Origin: Acridotheres tristis
Lineage: Eukaryota > Chordata > Aves > Passeriformes > Sturnidae
Length of the DNA stretch: 64,000 bases
Direction: 5' to 3'
Assembly (NCBI GenBank): GCA_037013685.1
Contig: CM072891.1
Location: 17,646,501-17,710,500, forward strand
Part shown: one piece after another, positions 27,927 through 39,779 of the stretch
Position numbering within the stretch: position 1 is the first letter of the stretch
Layout: every line of letters begins with the position of its first letter
Notes under the pieces: generated by a model
The model's database searches: none
What the model saw: the letters and a program-made list of their open reading frames with translations, nothing else
Told to the model about the DNA's origin: nothing
Made by a program: the position numbers and the translations under genes

Positions 27927-28222
27927 CACAGCCCAGGTTCTGAGTGCACAGATTCATCCCCATGCTAAGGGAACTGTAGAGCTTTGCCAGGCTGGCCTGG
28001 CACAGCCCAGGTTCTGAGTGCACAGATTCATCCCCATCCTCAGGGAACTGTAGAGGTTTGCCAGGCTGGCCTGGCACAGCCCAGGTTCTGAGTGCACAGA
28101 TTCATCCCCATGCTAAGGGAACTGTAGAGCTTTGCCAGGCTGGCCTGGCACAGCCCAGGTTCTGAGTGCACAGATTCATCCCCATGCTAAGGGAACTGTA
28201 GAGCTTTGCCAGGCTGGCCTGG
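27927..28222 (+). repeat. 74-bp tandem repeat, exactly four copies
   Basis: Units start at 27927, 28001, 28075 and 28149. Copies 1, 3 and 4 are identical; copy 2 differs at three positions (order A-B-A-A). Each unit ends CCAGGCTGGCCTGG, a 6-bp perfect inverted repeat around TG that could form a small hairpin. Near-identity indicates recent expansion or homogenisation. The unit length and absence of spacers rule out a CRISPR array. Confidence 0.97.
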
Positions 28223-29880
28223 CCTGAGATGCCCTGAGCTCATAAGGAGGCAAAATATGGCTCTTGTGGTTTTGCTTGCTGTGACTGGCTGCTGGAGACG
28301 TGGCATTTGCTGCAGAGACTTTTTAAAATTCTGTCAGCATTCTTGGAGGAAATGCAAAGCCACTCTGGGATCAAAGGCAGGCATGGACTTCACCCTTGGT
28401 GGGAGCAGGCTGTACCAGGCTGAATGCCCCCAGTGGTGGCAGACCCTTTCCAATCTGCCTGTGGGGGAGGAAGAGGAGGTATTTTCCAGGCATTGCAGCT
28501 GTAGTGCGAGAGCAGAGTGCTCTCCCTTGGGTAGCCACGATGGAGAAAATCCACTTCTAATACTGTTTGCTGTGTTTTTAGAGGGCTGTTTTTACACCCT
28601 CCCAGATGCCTGGTTTTTCTGGCTCTCCCTACACATCTCTTTACCCTCTGGAGCCCTGTCTTCTCCCCCAGCATGAAATTAATTTGGGCATCTGTGCACA
28701 CCAAATACAGGAGAGACCATGAACTGAAAAGCCTGTTTATCAGTCCCTTAGAATGGGTAAGCTTTTACTGATGGAGAAGACCAAAGCAAAAAGGAGTGGG
28801 TTTTTAGCATTTTGGGCAGCTATGAGACGTGCCTTGAGGAAAAAAACCAGATCCTATCTTTCACACCCACCTGAAGACACAACTAAGCTATTTCTCATGC
28901 ACCATTTTAGGTTTGTGAAGGCCACTGTAGAAACTGCTTAGGTCAAATCTTCTAGGACAAAGAAAAGCCAGTTGTGGCCTCCATGGGATGAATGTGAGAA
29001 GCAAAAAGCAGAGCCCAGAGAACACCTTTACCTTGGGTGGCACACAGAATTTGCCAGTGAAGGAAACAAGAAGTGACCAGTCAAGGAAGACACATTGGGG
29101 AACGGGGTTTTTTTTGCATTCATCCTGCAAGGCCAGCCAAGGACAATGCCAGGCTTGCTTTCTATATTTTTAAAGCTATATTCATTCTTTTGTGGTTTAG
29201 GTGTGCAGCAGCTGCATTTTTGGTTGGAACAAGGGTTTGTTACAACTCTGGCCATGAAAACACTAGTGTTCCCTGAAAATGAAAATGTCTTCTAGGCTTG
29301 TTCTTTACCTAAAGCCTTGACCAAGATCTTCTCCTGGCATATTTCAGCTAGGGACTGAGCAAAAACAAACAAGGTGTTAGTAGTATTGCAGTTCACAAAT
29401 AACTAGATTGGTCTTAAAGGAGAAATATACAGATATATTTTATTTTTATAAGTAGAAAAATTAAGTATAAAGTTCCTGTAGAACTACTCTTTGCCAGATC
29501 AAACATATCAATCATTTAATCATTTCCCATACTAGCAGAAATGCACACAGCATCTTTTCTTTGTAGGAAAATCCGTTTTCAAAGGACATGGATTTTGACA
29601 TTACACAGCTGAACAGCTGCTCATTTCTTTTTTCTCTAGTGCCTTGGCCACCACTGCTTTCCCAAGAACTGTTTTAGGGAAAGACAGGGGAGGGCTCAGT
29701 TTTAGATTAAAAACATTTAGGTTTTTTTGAGAGCCTTCCCCAGAGACCCATCAAAAGCACCACCCAGTAACAATACAGTGGGTAGTTCTCTTGCCTTGGG
29801 AAAGGAGCTCTCTTTAAAGCCCAACTAATTCGTTAGAAGGGATTATGGGATTAAAGAGCTCCTAAAGGCTAGAGACCCAC
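28223..29880. other. Interval between tandem repeat and RNH1 3' end, no gene seen
   Basis: I see AT-rich sequence and short unrelated frames only. It is the intergenic space between the convergently oriented CHKA and RNH1. Confidence 0.55.
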
Positions 29881-30119
29881 TTCTACAAGACAGTAATTGT
29901 TTATTTCAAGGATAGTGATGCTGCAGCTTTCATGAGTCTCAGAGTTAGTACATCCAGAGATGCAGAAAAGGTTGATCAGCTCCCCAGACACCCACTCAGG
30001 GAATCCACAAAAGGTTTTGGTACAAGAAAATTCCCTATTAAGTTAATTAGTTTTACGTATGAAAAGTTCAGATTAAGAAGAGGACATTGCTTTGACGTTG
30101 TTCTGCAGGCAGTCACCAC
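29880..30119 (-). other. RNH1: RNH1 3' untranslated region and poly(A) signal
   Basis: On the minus strand the stop codon is followed by about 215 bases leading to AATAAA at 29,905-29,900 (context TTGAAATAAACAATTA). Cleavage is expected near 29,885. The 3'UTR is short and uninterrupted. Confidence 0.75.
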
Positions 30120-30207
30120 TCATGAAATTATCTTCACTTCAGGCTTGGACTCTTCCAAGGCTCTCAGTTCATCATCCACTTCAGAACTCCACAAAATGTC
30201 ATACAAA
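30120..30207 (-). CDS. RNH1: RNH1 terminal exon (residues 429-456)
   Basis: The acceptor is TTTTGGTGTAG. It reads [20 protein letters not shown], continues to EVKIIS, and stops at TGA (30122-30120). Tyr-Asp of LYD aligns with human 434-435, both ligand contacts. The next contact, Tyr437, is Leu. Confidence 0.95.
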
Positions 30208-33200
30208 CTACACCAAAAAAGAAAAAGGCAAACGAGATTTAGTGAGCATCCTCCTGTTAAGGGAAGAGGCACAACTGGCCAGTATGGTAAGGTCATATGC
30301 CAGGAAGGGCCTCATCTAGCTTTGAGAGCAGCCAGAAATTGGCTTTACAGCCCAGGACCCCCTTACTCCCCCACCAGCACCAGCCTCCCACCCCTGCCAG
30401 GGCTACTAGCACCATCTCTCACATTAACTGCTGCACATTGCAGCTGGGCTTCCTCAAGGCTTCACAGATCTTCCTGATGCCTTCATCGTCCAGAGGGTTG
30501 TAGCTCAGGTCCAGCTCAGTGAGGCACTGCTTGGTGACCATGACGGTGGCAAGGGTGGCACAGCAGCCTGCTGTCAGGTCACAGTTACCCAGCCTGCAGG
30601 GAAAGGAGGGAGAGGCCAGTGCAGTGAGCCCTGGCTCCAGGAAACACTGCCCACACCTGGGCAGCAGGTGTGGACATCCCCAGGACCAGAGATCCCTGTG
30701 AAGATGGCATCTCCGAGACATCAGAAGGGGCTGGCCTGTGGTCTTGCCACAGAGGCAGCTGCCCTCATGGTGACTGCTGAACACCTCAGAGGCCTCCCAA
30801 AAGCATAACAGTGTGTGGCTGTGGGCACTGAAGGAACCCATTGAAGTTATTCCACATTTCACCATCATCTTCTCTTATTACTATACTTGAGACTTGCAAC
30901 CACCTCTCTAAAGAGGACAACTGAGGCCTCTCAGCTGATGACCAAGTAGCTTTAAGTGGTCACGAGACACAGCTTTCTGGGACAGACTTGCAAGTCTTAC
31001 TGATGTCTCCCATGATCCATCTGCTCCACTCACTCACTCACTGTCAATTTAGGCATCAGAGCACAGCTCTGGTTTCTGTCCAACAGCATGGAAAGAATAA
31101 GCACGGGGCCCTGAGCATCACACAGCTCAGAGCTGAGAGCAGCTGGGAAGGGAAGAGGCTCATGGAGAAGGCAAATCCCACCCAGGGCTGGAGGCGATGC
31201 TCCAGCTGGCTGCCTGCTCCTTCTGGTGAGGCTGGACCAGCGCTTGTGCTGGCACCCATTAGGACCATGGAAGTAGAAGACAAAGGGTGAATTCAGACTG
31301 CAAGAGAGATGACTTCTCAGGGTGTACCTTACCATAGGGACTGGATGTTGCAGTTGGGGTGCATCAGCCCTTCACACAGGAGCTCCACACCTGCATCTCC
31401 CAGCTTGTTCTCGCCTATGTGCAGTACTTTCAGGTGCTTGTTGGTGCTGAGAGCAGAGCTGACAGCCTTGCAGCAAGCAGCAGTGAGCCCACACTCCCTA
31501 ACCCTGCAAGGCAAAAGTGACATGAGATCTAGGTGGGATGCTTAGAGACTATCAGGCACCGTTCACTTCTTTACATTTATTTAACAGGAGCCCAGACAGT
31601 GAGAACAGAGGAACCAGAGCTTTCCTGCAATCACTTTACTCCTCTCAATGCCTGTCTGCTCAGTCCTTTCTAGGCAGCAACTCTCTCACTATTTATGTAG
31701 GATGTCTGTCTTGGAACATGCACCTAGGAAAGGCACCTGCCCAAAAAGCACAGGAACAAAGAAGGATGAAGTGTGCTGCTCTAACAGTCACTGTTGGCTC
31801 CACTGTGCACTCCTGAGGCACCCCATTGACTTCCAGGCCACTAGGGCAGGGGAAGAACCCAGCTGGGGGAAGAAGCTGAATCTGCAATATAGGAAAATTC
31901 AAGTTCTAAGTGAAAGAACAAATTTCCTCTCCCAGCCACCAGACCAGCACAGCCTAAAAGGTAACACAGTCAGCAGGACAGGATGCTGAGAAATGTTTAA
32001 TGTCACTAGAGCTTTCTTTTGTCTCCTCAGTGAGATTAGCTCCAGTGGAGAACCTGAGATATCTGATCACAGCACTCATTTTGCTATTCCATCGGGCCTT
32101 TCAAACTTCAAAAGTCTCGTAACTGCCATTGTGTTGCACGATAAAACAATTAATTAGAAACTCTGCAAGTGACGCTTGGTCTCCTTTTGCTTATAAGAGG
32201 ATAACTGTGATAAGTGTGACTGATGGTGTACATCTTCAAAGTGTCTACGAGTTTAGAAATACAAATCCTTTTAAAGTCTTTAAGTCTAGAAAAGCCCTTT
32301 GTAACTCTATAAATCCTTTCAGTAACAACCAGCAGGAGTTGCTTATGGAACCATCGCAACTGAGGATCTATCTGGGTGGGCATTACTTCACTTACATCTT
32401 TCTTCAGTGAGGCCTCCAAAGAAGGCAGTGGGTATGTGAAACTTGACAGCAGCTCACCATAGCTCCTGAAGTTTAGATTTGGGATCCTTGAGTGCTTGAC
32501 ACAGCATTTCCATCCCTGAGTCTCTCAGGTTATTATCTATCAGACTGATCTCTGTGAGGGTCTCCTTTGTACTGATGAGTCTGGAGAGATCTTTACAGCT
32601 AGCACTTGTGAGATCACAGTCCCATAACCTGCAGGGAAGAACAAAATGTTATTTTCTCCCAACAATGACTTAGATTAGAAAACAGAATATTCTGAATTTC
32701 TGGTTACATTGTCTCATTTTCTTGTATCCTTTCTTACATCTTACCACACAGCGTCCTCCTTTCCTTACTTTCCACTTGCTGCACCAAGAGCTCTGCTTTG
32801 TAACACGCAAAAAAAGAAACAGAAATATGCAATTCTAGTAGACAGATATCTCAACTGGAAACCAAGATAATGCCATCATAAACTTCCATTTGTCCTCTCC
32901 CCAGAATTTGATCCAGGCAATTTCAGTGTGGCCCTACTTGTTCATGGTGTTCTCCACCCAGTTTTTGGGAATTAACTGATTTGCAGCTGAGACACTTTTT
33001 TGACTGTAAAGGGTAAATGAGGAAACTTTCCACTTAGGAGCAAACCAGCAGCACAACCTAAACCACTCAGAGGCTGCAAAAGGGATATAAGAAACCTCTG
33101 CCCACCCTTACCACAGCTTCTGGATTTTGCAGCTAGGATGCATCAGTCCCTGGCACAGCAGAGCCAGACCGGAGTCCCCGATCTTGTTGTCCCCCACAGA

Positions 33201-36200
33201 AAGATCCATCAGAGATGACTTGTTCCTGAGAACAGCACTAATCTCCATACAGCTATCACTGGTTATGCCACAGTTCTCCAGGCTGCAGGAAAAAGCACAG
33301 TTGGTGATGCTGCTCCAGACCCCCTGTGGTAGATACACCCCAATACCCCAGTTCAGACTGAGAAGGGTCTATGGGCTGGTTCCTTGCTGCAAACCAGTGC
33401 AGCTCAGCCAGGCACTGCTATATCCTGCAAGGTTAAGATACAGGTGTCCAAGATGGAGCTCTGGGTGAGGCAACACATTGCTCCTGCATTTCATGAGGCT
33501 GCAGGGCACTTTGACCCTGTCATTCATATGCATTAATGCAAGGATCGTTCTTGCCAAACTTCCCCTTTTCATCAGTTAACCTTTTTAAGAGGAACTTTTG
33601 GCAGCATCACACAGTGAGTCCCTGCTGAGCCAACCCCTGCTGAACCTCAGGGGCAAGATAAAATGAACTGTGCTTTTCCCAGAAAGCCCTTCATGGGCTC
33701 TACCCCAGAAATGAGGCCAAACCCAGCACCTTTGTTTTGTAGCAAAAAAAGGGCTCTGAATAAGTATACTCGATGGGCTGGTAATTCCAGTTTAAGATGA
33801 GAGTGATTGTTCCTCTGCTCTGAAACACAGGTGAGCAGTCTCCCTTAGTAAGCAGTGGTTTAACCTGGAGTGCCAAAAACTCCAAAACTGAAAGCCCCAG
33901 ACATTTGTGTGCAGTTCCAGTTACATAAATCTGAGCCAGCAAAAAATCTGGCCTACATTTCAAGCATTCCTGACAACAGTTTTTCCTATGGATGGTATGA
34001 CTAGCAGCAGCACTAGTTGCCATTGGAGATGACCAGCTCTTCCTTACTGTAGTAGCTCGAGATTGCAGCTTGCCTCCACCAGGCCCCGGCACAGCTGCTT
34101 TACAGCTGTATCTCCCAGCGTGTTGTTGCTCAGGCTGAGCTCCTTCAGGCTGGGCTTGCTTTGCAGAGCAGCATTGAGAGCTTCCACAATATCAGCTGTG
34201 AGTTCACAGTACTCCAGCCTGCAAGAAGAAAAGAAGTCCAGGCAAAAAGACAACCCTCCTCACACATCCTGCTCCCACAAGAATCAGCTGAGCCTGCTGT
34301 GTGTTAGCCAGGGCAGAAAACACGCCAATGTGAGTTGAGATCAGGCAATGCATAAAACCAAAGACAACTCTTAAGAGTTTTTAACAGCATCTCTCTGCTC
34401 ATTTCAGGAAGCATCAATTCTTAAACTAGATTCCCAGGGGGCCCTAGCAAGACCAATTTTTTCACTAGGCCTCCATTAACCCAGTGTACAGGCAGCTTGG
34501 AGTACAGGGCTGAGCTCTGCACTGCAACACCATCACAAGCCTCAACTCTGGGCCTGCCTGGGGGTAGCTGCAGGCTGCAAATACACCCAGGTCCTGCTCA
34601 GTCATGAAACAAGGACCAGGGGCAGCAGAATCTGATGTTTCCTGGGCATCTGAGAGGTCTTGCATTTACATCCACCACAGCCAGGAGGGCTAAACAAAGT
34701 CTATGGGGAACAGACACCTGACTCTTCCAAACCCACAAGACCCACCAGCATGAACAAGCATGACAATTTCAGGTAAAACAAGAACAAATCCACACCTGGC
34801 AACAAAACTCCTGCTTGTCTCAAGAGAAAGGCAAGCATGGCCTGCCTGATGACCAAGAAAGCCCAGTGACTACTTACTGCAGCTTCTGCAGCTTACAGCT
34901 GGGGTTCATCATCCCTTGGCACAGCACCTTCACTCCAGCAGTTCCCAGTTTGTTATCCCCTACATGCAGCTCTGTCAGGGCTGGCTGGGCACTGAGGACA
35001 GAGCGCAGGGTCTCACAGCTGGCACTTGTTAGATTGCAGTTTTGCAGCCTGCAGGAGAGAGGCAACGGGGGTGAGGAAAATGCACTCCTAGAATTAAAAA
35101 GGCTCTTCTCACAGAGGTTTATCTGCTGAAGTTGGAACGTGGAAAGGACACCACAGCTCTGATTGTATATGACCCTTTAGGAAGTGGTTTGTCCAAGTTA
35201 GTACCATTATTTTACAGGTGTGCCGTAATATTTTATCAATTATACCTGTGCCACAAACAATAGCCCCCATGCTTCCTTCAGTGTAATCACTCATACAGCA
35301 TCTTCACCAGAATAAGGGTAGCCCCACAACTGGTTTATAGAAGTGGTTTAAATATCAGGAGGCTGACCCCAGAGATAAAGCAAAGACATCTTATGATCTC
35401 TTGCCCCCTCTAGAAATGTAATCCAGAGTAGGCAGAAGCTAAGTTCTCATCCAACCGTGGATATAATTTAGTTTAATGGTATAGTACAAGAAGGATCTAT
35501 GAAGTTGATCCTTCAGCACTCAGGCTTGGAGAAGTAGCATAGGAACTGTGCTAGTATTGCTATGGGGCGTTAGAGAGTTATTGGATAAGACTTTGGAGCA
35601 ATGGAGAGGTGTCGTGCAGGGAGGTTTGACTTGGGTTTGGTTGCACTTTTATTTCCTCTTATTCATTCCTCTTTATATTCTTCTTCCTTTTATTTCCTTT
35701 CTATTTGGTTTCTGTTTTATTTAAGGCACCTTACCAGAACCCCAAAAATGGACAATTTTAGTTTTACAGAACTGAAAAACCCTAATCCAGGCTGTTACTA
35801 GAGCACGTGGAGAAGTCTGAAGCCTAGGGCAAGCTCTCTGAAAAATTAACTTAAGTCTTCCAGTACAGAGTACCACAGTTACTTCTTGAAGGCCCATCAG
35901 AGAGCTGCAGTTTCATCAGCTTCCCAGTCAGCTTTCTTCCTATTTGCCTCAGTCCTCATTGCAGGGGGCACAAGGACTTTAATAACTCATCTAAAAGGCA
36001 AATTATTTTTACAAGATAGTGTCCTGAGGATCCCAGATTCCCCTCCAGAGCTGGAGGACGCCTGCACCCTGCAGAAGTGATGCTGGACAGAGAAGACATC
36101 TCTTTGAGGGCTTCTGAGGAGCAGAGGCAGCAGCCACTAGCTCTGCCTAAAGCTCCTGCACCAGGGTTGCTGAGGGAAGCCCACTAATGCTATAATGTGG

Positions 36201-38838
36201 AGGGGTGCCTCTATAAAATACCTCTCAGAGCCAGGAACTCTCCAGTTTGCTGCATGCCAAGGATCGCTGAACCATGATGGATCCTGGGCTGGCACCCCCA
36301 CTCCAGAGGGCTCAACCCCAAAGGCATCTGATGTGAGTCCTTCACTGAATCTGAGGGGAATTTTCCACAGGTGAGCACCTTGTACATACTCCTTTAGGTT
36401 TGTGTGCTTCTGAGTGGGAATATGCAATAGCAAGTGTGACTGTTGCTGTCCTAGATTATTAAGTACTTTAGATACGTAAGTAAGTTAGGCCTGTGAGTTA
36501 CTGTTGCATTACAGTAAATTCTATATGAACCTTTGTTAAATTGTTTAACCTAAGATATTAAGTGCTGCTAAATTTAAGTGCTTTAAAACTTTTAGGCCTA
36601 AAGTGTTGGTCCAGTCCAGGACTCAGTTTAGCAAGGATTTTGAACCCTGGAATTCAAAAGGACTGTCTTCTTTATTCACCCTTTCCTGTCCTGACCCTTC
36701 CCCCTTCTCACAGCCTCCATGTAGGTAATTCTTCAGTTGACATTGGATATTGAGTAGATTTTTGTTTGTTTTTTCTCTATGTGCTTTAACCATCTAGTAA
36801 GTAGTAGAGTGAACCTTGTCAACAAACTGTTGCACTTTCACTTTTATATTAAATCTGCCTTTGCCAGTGAGTCTTTAAGAGACCTCAAAACACTCATTTG
36901 TGACAGCGTGATAGAGCAAGACAATCAGAGGGGCTTTACCATAACTTCTGTAGGCTACAGCTTGGTGTCAGCAACCCTTTACACAGGTATTCAACACCTG
37001 CATCTCCCAGCTCATTGTTGTTCAGCTTCAGCTCTGTGAGGGATGGATTTGTATTGATGATGGAAGAGAGATCCTCGCAGTTACTGCTGGAGAGATTGCA
37101 ATCATCCAACCTGAAAGATAAGGAGAGAAGGAGCACTTTAGTCCTCAGAGCTGCTCAGCTCTCCCTGGCTGGTGCACTGCTCATGAAAGCAGAGTGGGCA
37201 ATGTCCCTGCAGTTCCTGGGATGCCTCCATAAGTATGTGCAGGACCTGCTGGGTGCTGCATGGCCCAAACCAAGGTGTGCTCTGGGCTGCAACACAGGAT
37301 GGGCTGGATGGCAGCTTCCCAAGCCTTGCTCCTTCTCTGTGCTGCACAGAAGAGGGCACAAGTCATCGCCCTACAGCTGGAGGAAGCACCTTCATTCAAA
37401 CAGTGACAGCGGACACACTGCCTGCCAGTTTACGGGCTGTCAGACTGGTTCTGCACTGAGAGCAGCCCAGCTGGGTCTGCAGCCAGCCCTAGAGGCTCTC
37501 ATCAGCAGGTTGGTGTCTTGCAGGTGAGTCATGCTGGTTTGCACCACCTCCCTCCAGCAGGGATCTCAGCACACGAACACTGAGTTTGCAGCTCAGCAGC
37601 AGCTTCTCCCACTGGACATCGGCATTCTTCTACGTGCTGCTAAATTGACAGGGATGAATTGAATTGAAAGGAGAGCCAAGGAAAGGATCAGGAGCACAGA
37701 ACTGCCAGGAAGGTATAGAGGGAGGCAGAGAAGACACAGAGCAGAAGGACAGTGTCATGAAGAACCATACAGCCCCAGCCAGGAGTGCCAAAAATTGCCT
37801 GGTTATTTCTCCTTAGACAACAGTATGAAAACTGAAGCTCTATGAGGGTTCTCCTTCCGTCCTCCAGCAAGAAGACATGACTTCCAATGGGATCATGTTC
37901 AACACTGATGGAATGATCCCTGCAGCAGTCACCCTCATCCATTCCCTCTGGAGCAGCCCAGCCTCTGCCCAGGAGACAACCATCCCAATGCCTTCTGCCA
38001 CCCAAGGCAGGCCTTGGGAAGTCAAGGCCAGGCCCATGAAGCTTTGCCTGCAAAAGGCTCCTTTGCAAAACAAAAGGAAGTTGCCCTCACCAGGTCCAAC
38101 ACCTTCTGAGGCACTGCTGGCATGAAGTGACCCATCCTCTCCAGCCCCAGCAGGATGATGCTGTCTCACAAAGTGTGAATTCCCGACCAGCAGAGGGGAA
38201 AGATTGCAGTAGCAACTCTTCTGGGCCCTGTCCTACACCTTACACCCCAGGAGATGGTTCCCTCCCAGTATTTGCTCAACAAACAAGGCTGGAACTTCTG
38301 AAGGTCAAGTAAAGAATTAAAAGCTGATGGCACACAGCTTGTACCTGACTACTGAAGCCAAAATCACTTGACAGCGTCAAGCCTGCAACCCAAAGAGTGT
38401 GCAACCTAATAAGCACAGAAAGATATCTTCTCCCTCTTAAGAGACCAAGGTGAAATAACCAAAATGGTGGTGAAATATTTAAATCACATTACTTAGCTGA
38501 GCCCTGTGGCACACCAAGAAACAGGCCAACATTAGTTCATGCTCAGGATATTTATCTGTAGTTGAAAATGCTTTGCAAGAGGGTGGGGGTTTATCCCCCT
38601 TTTAAATTAACTTTCTGGATAAAAACAGGTAGACTCATTCCTGTTGCCATGCAATTTCTAAGTCTCAGGTCAAACAGTTGTGAAGATGAAAAGCACAGGA
38701 GAGAAATGCAACAGTTCTTACTAAAAAGAGATGATACACAACTAGTTACTACCTGATGGTTTTGCAGGATTTCATTGTGGTCAGAAGTTCAGCCCATCGA
38801 GATGGGCTCATCTCTTCACACTGGATGTCAAGCTCCAT
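30120..38838 (-). CDS. RNH1: Ribonuclease/angiogenin inhibitor, complete (9 coding exons, 456 aa)
   Basis: Cytosolic leucine-rich-repeat horseshoe that binds RNase A-superfamily enzymes very tightly and shields cellular RNA. Coding exons on the minus strand are 38838-38753, 37110-36940, 35048-34878, 34218-34048, 33282-33112, 32628-32458, 31503-31333, 30593-30423 and 30207-30120. The seven internal exons are each 171 bp, flanked by phase-2 introns, and encode one 57-residue double repeat (xxxCxLT..C..L ... LxxxxLGDxGVxxLCxGL). The start [11 protein letters not shown] and the end [10 protein letters not shown]...KIIS match RNH1 at both termini. The total of 456 aa equals pig RI and is close to human. 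I count 31 Cys, close to the 32 of human RI. Trp 257, 259, 314 and 371 align with ligand-contact Trp 261, 263, 318 and 375 of human. Human Tyr437 is Leu here (residue 433). Every splice site is canonical. Confidence 0.98.
30423..30593 (-). CDS. RNH1: RNH1 LRR module 7 (residues 372-427)
   Basis: Starts [11 protein letters not shown] and ends KPSCNVQQL plus split Ile (AT|T). The donor gtgaga overlaps an in-frame TGA, so read-through would end the protein early; the splice is needed to reach the conserved C-terminus. It has 6 Cys, the most of any module. Confidence 0.96.
31333..31503 (-). CDS. RNH1: RNH1 LRR module 6 (residues 315-370)
   Basis: Starts [11 protein letters not shown] and ends HPNCNIQSL plus split Trp 371. 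It carries the adjacent CC pair characteristic of this module in mammalian RI (AACC), for 5 Cys. The donor is gtaagg. Confidence 0.97.
32458..32628 (-). CDS. RNH1: RNH1 LRR module 5 (residues 258-313)
   Basis: Starts [11 protein letters not shown], completing the WLW that matches human WIW (Trp261/263), and ends DPKSKLQEL plus split Trp 314. It has no internal Met start near the front, so it is easily missed by ORF-based scans. The usual PSC Cys is Ser, leaving 3 Cys. The donor is gtgagc. Confidence 0.96.
33112..33282 (-). CDS. RNH1: RNH1 LRR module 4 (residues 201-256)
   Basis: Starts [11 protein letters not shown] and ends HPSCKIQKL plus split Trp 257 (TG|G), which aligns with human ligand-contact Trp261. 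It is the only module whose exon begins with C instead of G or T. It has 4 Cys. Confidence 0.97.
34048..34218 (-). CDS. RNH1: RNH1 LRR module 3 (residues 144-199)
   Basis: Starts [11 protein letters not shown] and ends EASCNLELL plus split His (CA|C). The second Cys of the usual CxLTxxxC pattern is Val here, leaving 3 Cys. Confidence 0.97.
34878..35048 (-). CDS. RNH1: RNH1 LRR module 2 (residues 87-142)
   Basis: Starts [11 protein letters not shown] and ends NPSCKLQKL plus split Gln (CA|G), with donor gtaagt. It has 4 Cys. The intron to module 1 is the longest LRR-LRR intron (1.9 kb). Confidence 0.97.
35049..36939 (-). other. RNH1: RNH1 intron between modules 1 and 2
   Basis: This 1.9-kb intron shows no extra LRR module in any frame, which agrees with the one-to-one match to mammalian RI. 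The intron between the start exon and module 1 (37,111-38,752) is equally empty of recognisable sequence. Confidence 0.7.
36940..37110 (-). CDS. RNH1: RNH1 LRR module 1 (residues 30-85)
   Basis: Starts [11 protein letters not shown] and ends TPSCSLQKL plus split Trp (TG|G). The acceptor is TCTTTCAG and the donor gtaaag. It has 4 Cys and lines up with the human module beginning LDDCGLT. Confidence 0.97.
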
Positions 38839-38857
38839 TTTGACAGTTGAGATAAGA
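38753..38857 (-). CDS. RNH1: RNH1 exon with start codon
   Basis: Acceptor AATTTTCAG precedes 19 bases of 5'UTR, then ATG at 38838-38836. It encodes [11 protein letters not shown] through SCKTI plus split Arg (AG|G), with donor gtagta. The N-terminal cap and first Cys agree with mammalian RI. Confidence 0.95.
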
Positions 38858-39779
38858 TCTGAAAATTAAAACAAAATAAAACCACCTTTTTTAAAAAATT
38901 GAGAAGCAATGATGTTCTTCAATTCCTCCAGCTCTGCCATGAGTCATACTGTGCAAAGGGGACAGATTATAATTTTCCAAAACCTACAAACACCAGTATA
39001 AGGCCAGGAGAGTTGGAATGGTTTTGTCTGGGACTTGGGAAGGCCTTCCTCTGAGAGGAAAAAAGCACAGGAATCCTGAAAAGATATGGCAAAAGCCTGT
39101 TATCTGAAGGCTGCTCATGTGAGAATAAGACATCTCCTTTCCCCCTCCAAGGAAGCTTAACCAGAAGGAGCTTTATAGGGGAACTGGTGCTACTCACTAT
39201 TGCACTGCTGAGCCACGCAGACACCAAGTTCCACCAGCATGGCACACCTGACCCATCGTGGAAACTCAAGCTGTACTAAAAATTGTGGTATTTTTGAGAT
39301 AATTTGGGTGAATGAGGAAGATGAGCATGAGAACTGCCTGGGCTCAGATTAAAAATCCTGCTGGACACGTGTGTGTATGTAAGAAGTGGAACTTGCATGG
39401 ATGGGAGAAGTGTTCCTCCACAACTCGATATCCAAGGTTTGCAAGATCACTCTGGTCGGGCAAATCCAAGTACAGAGAAGCTGGTAAGCAGAATTTTTTG
39501 CTGTTGTTTTTATGCAGTCAAACTACATTTCTGAAGTGATGTAAACAGCGCTGTGAGGAACGGCTCCAGATAAACATGCACAAAAACATGCCAAGGCCAG
39601 TAGCTGAGCTCTAGGTTTAGTCTACAAGGGATGGGGTTAAAGGCAGCGCCGCAGTAGGCGACAAAACGCAGCCTTGGTCTCCTGGTTTGGCCAGCATGAC
39701 TCAGACTCCGGAGCATTCGTAAAAGAAATAATCCCTGAGCTATCCCATCGGAATGTGAGCTGCAGGCAGCCACCGTCTC

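Noticed and set aside
27927..28222. CRISPR-like array
   Set aside because: Units are contiguous with no spacers, and the DNA is vertebrate; it is a tandem repeat.
30419..30424. Protein ending at the TGA just after LRR module 7
   Set aside because: A consensus donor (AT|GTGAGA) in the same phase as all other modules, and a matching terminal exon at 30,207-30,120, show that the stop is intronic.
30423..37110. LRR exons as part of an NLR (NLRP-type) immune receptor
   Set aside because: NLR LRR exons are similar in length and phase, but the RNH1-specific N-terminus ([10 protein letters not shown]), C-terminus (LYD...KIIS) and contact Trp residues are present and no NACHT or PYD exon is seen.
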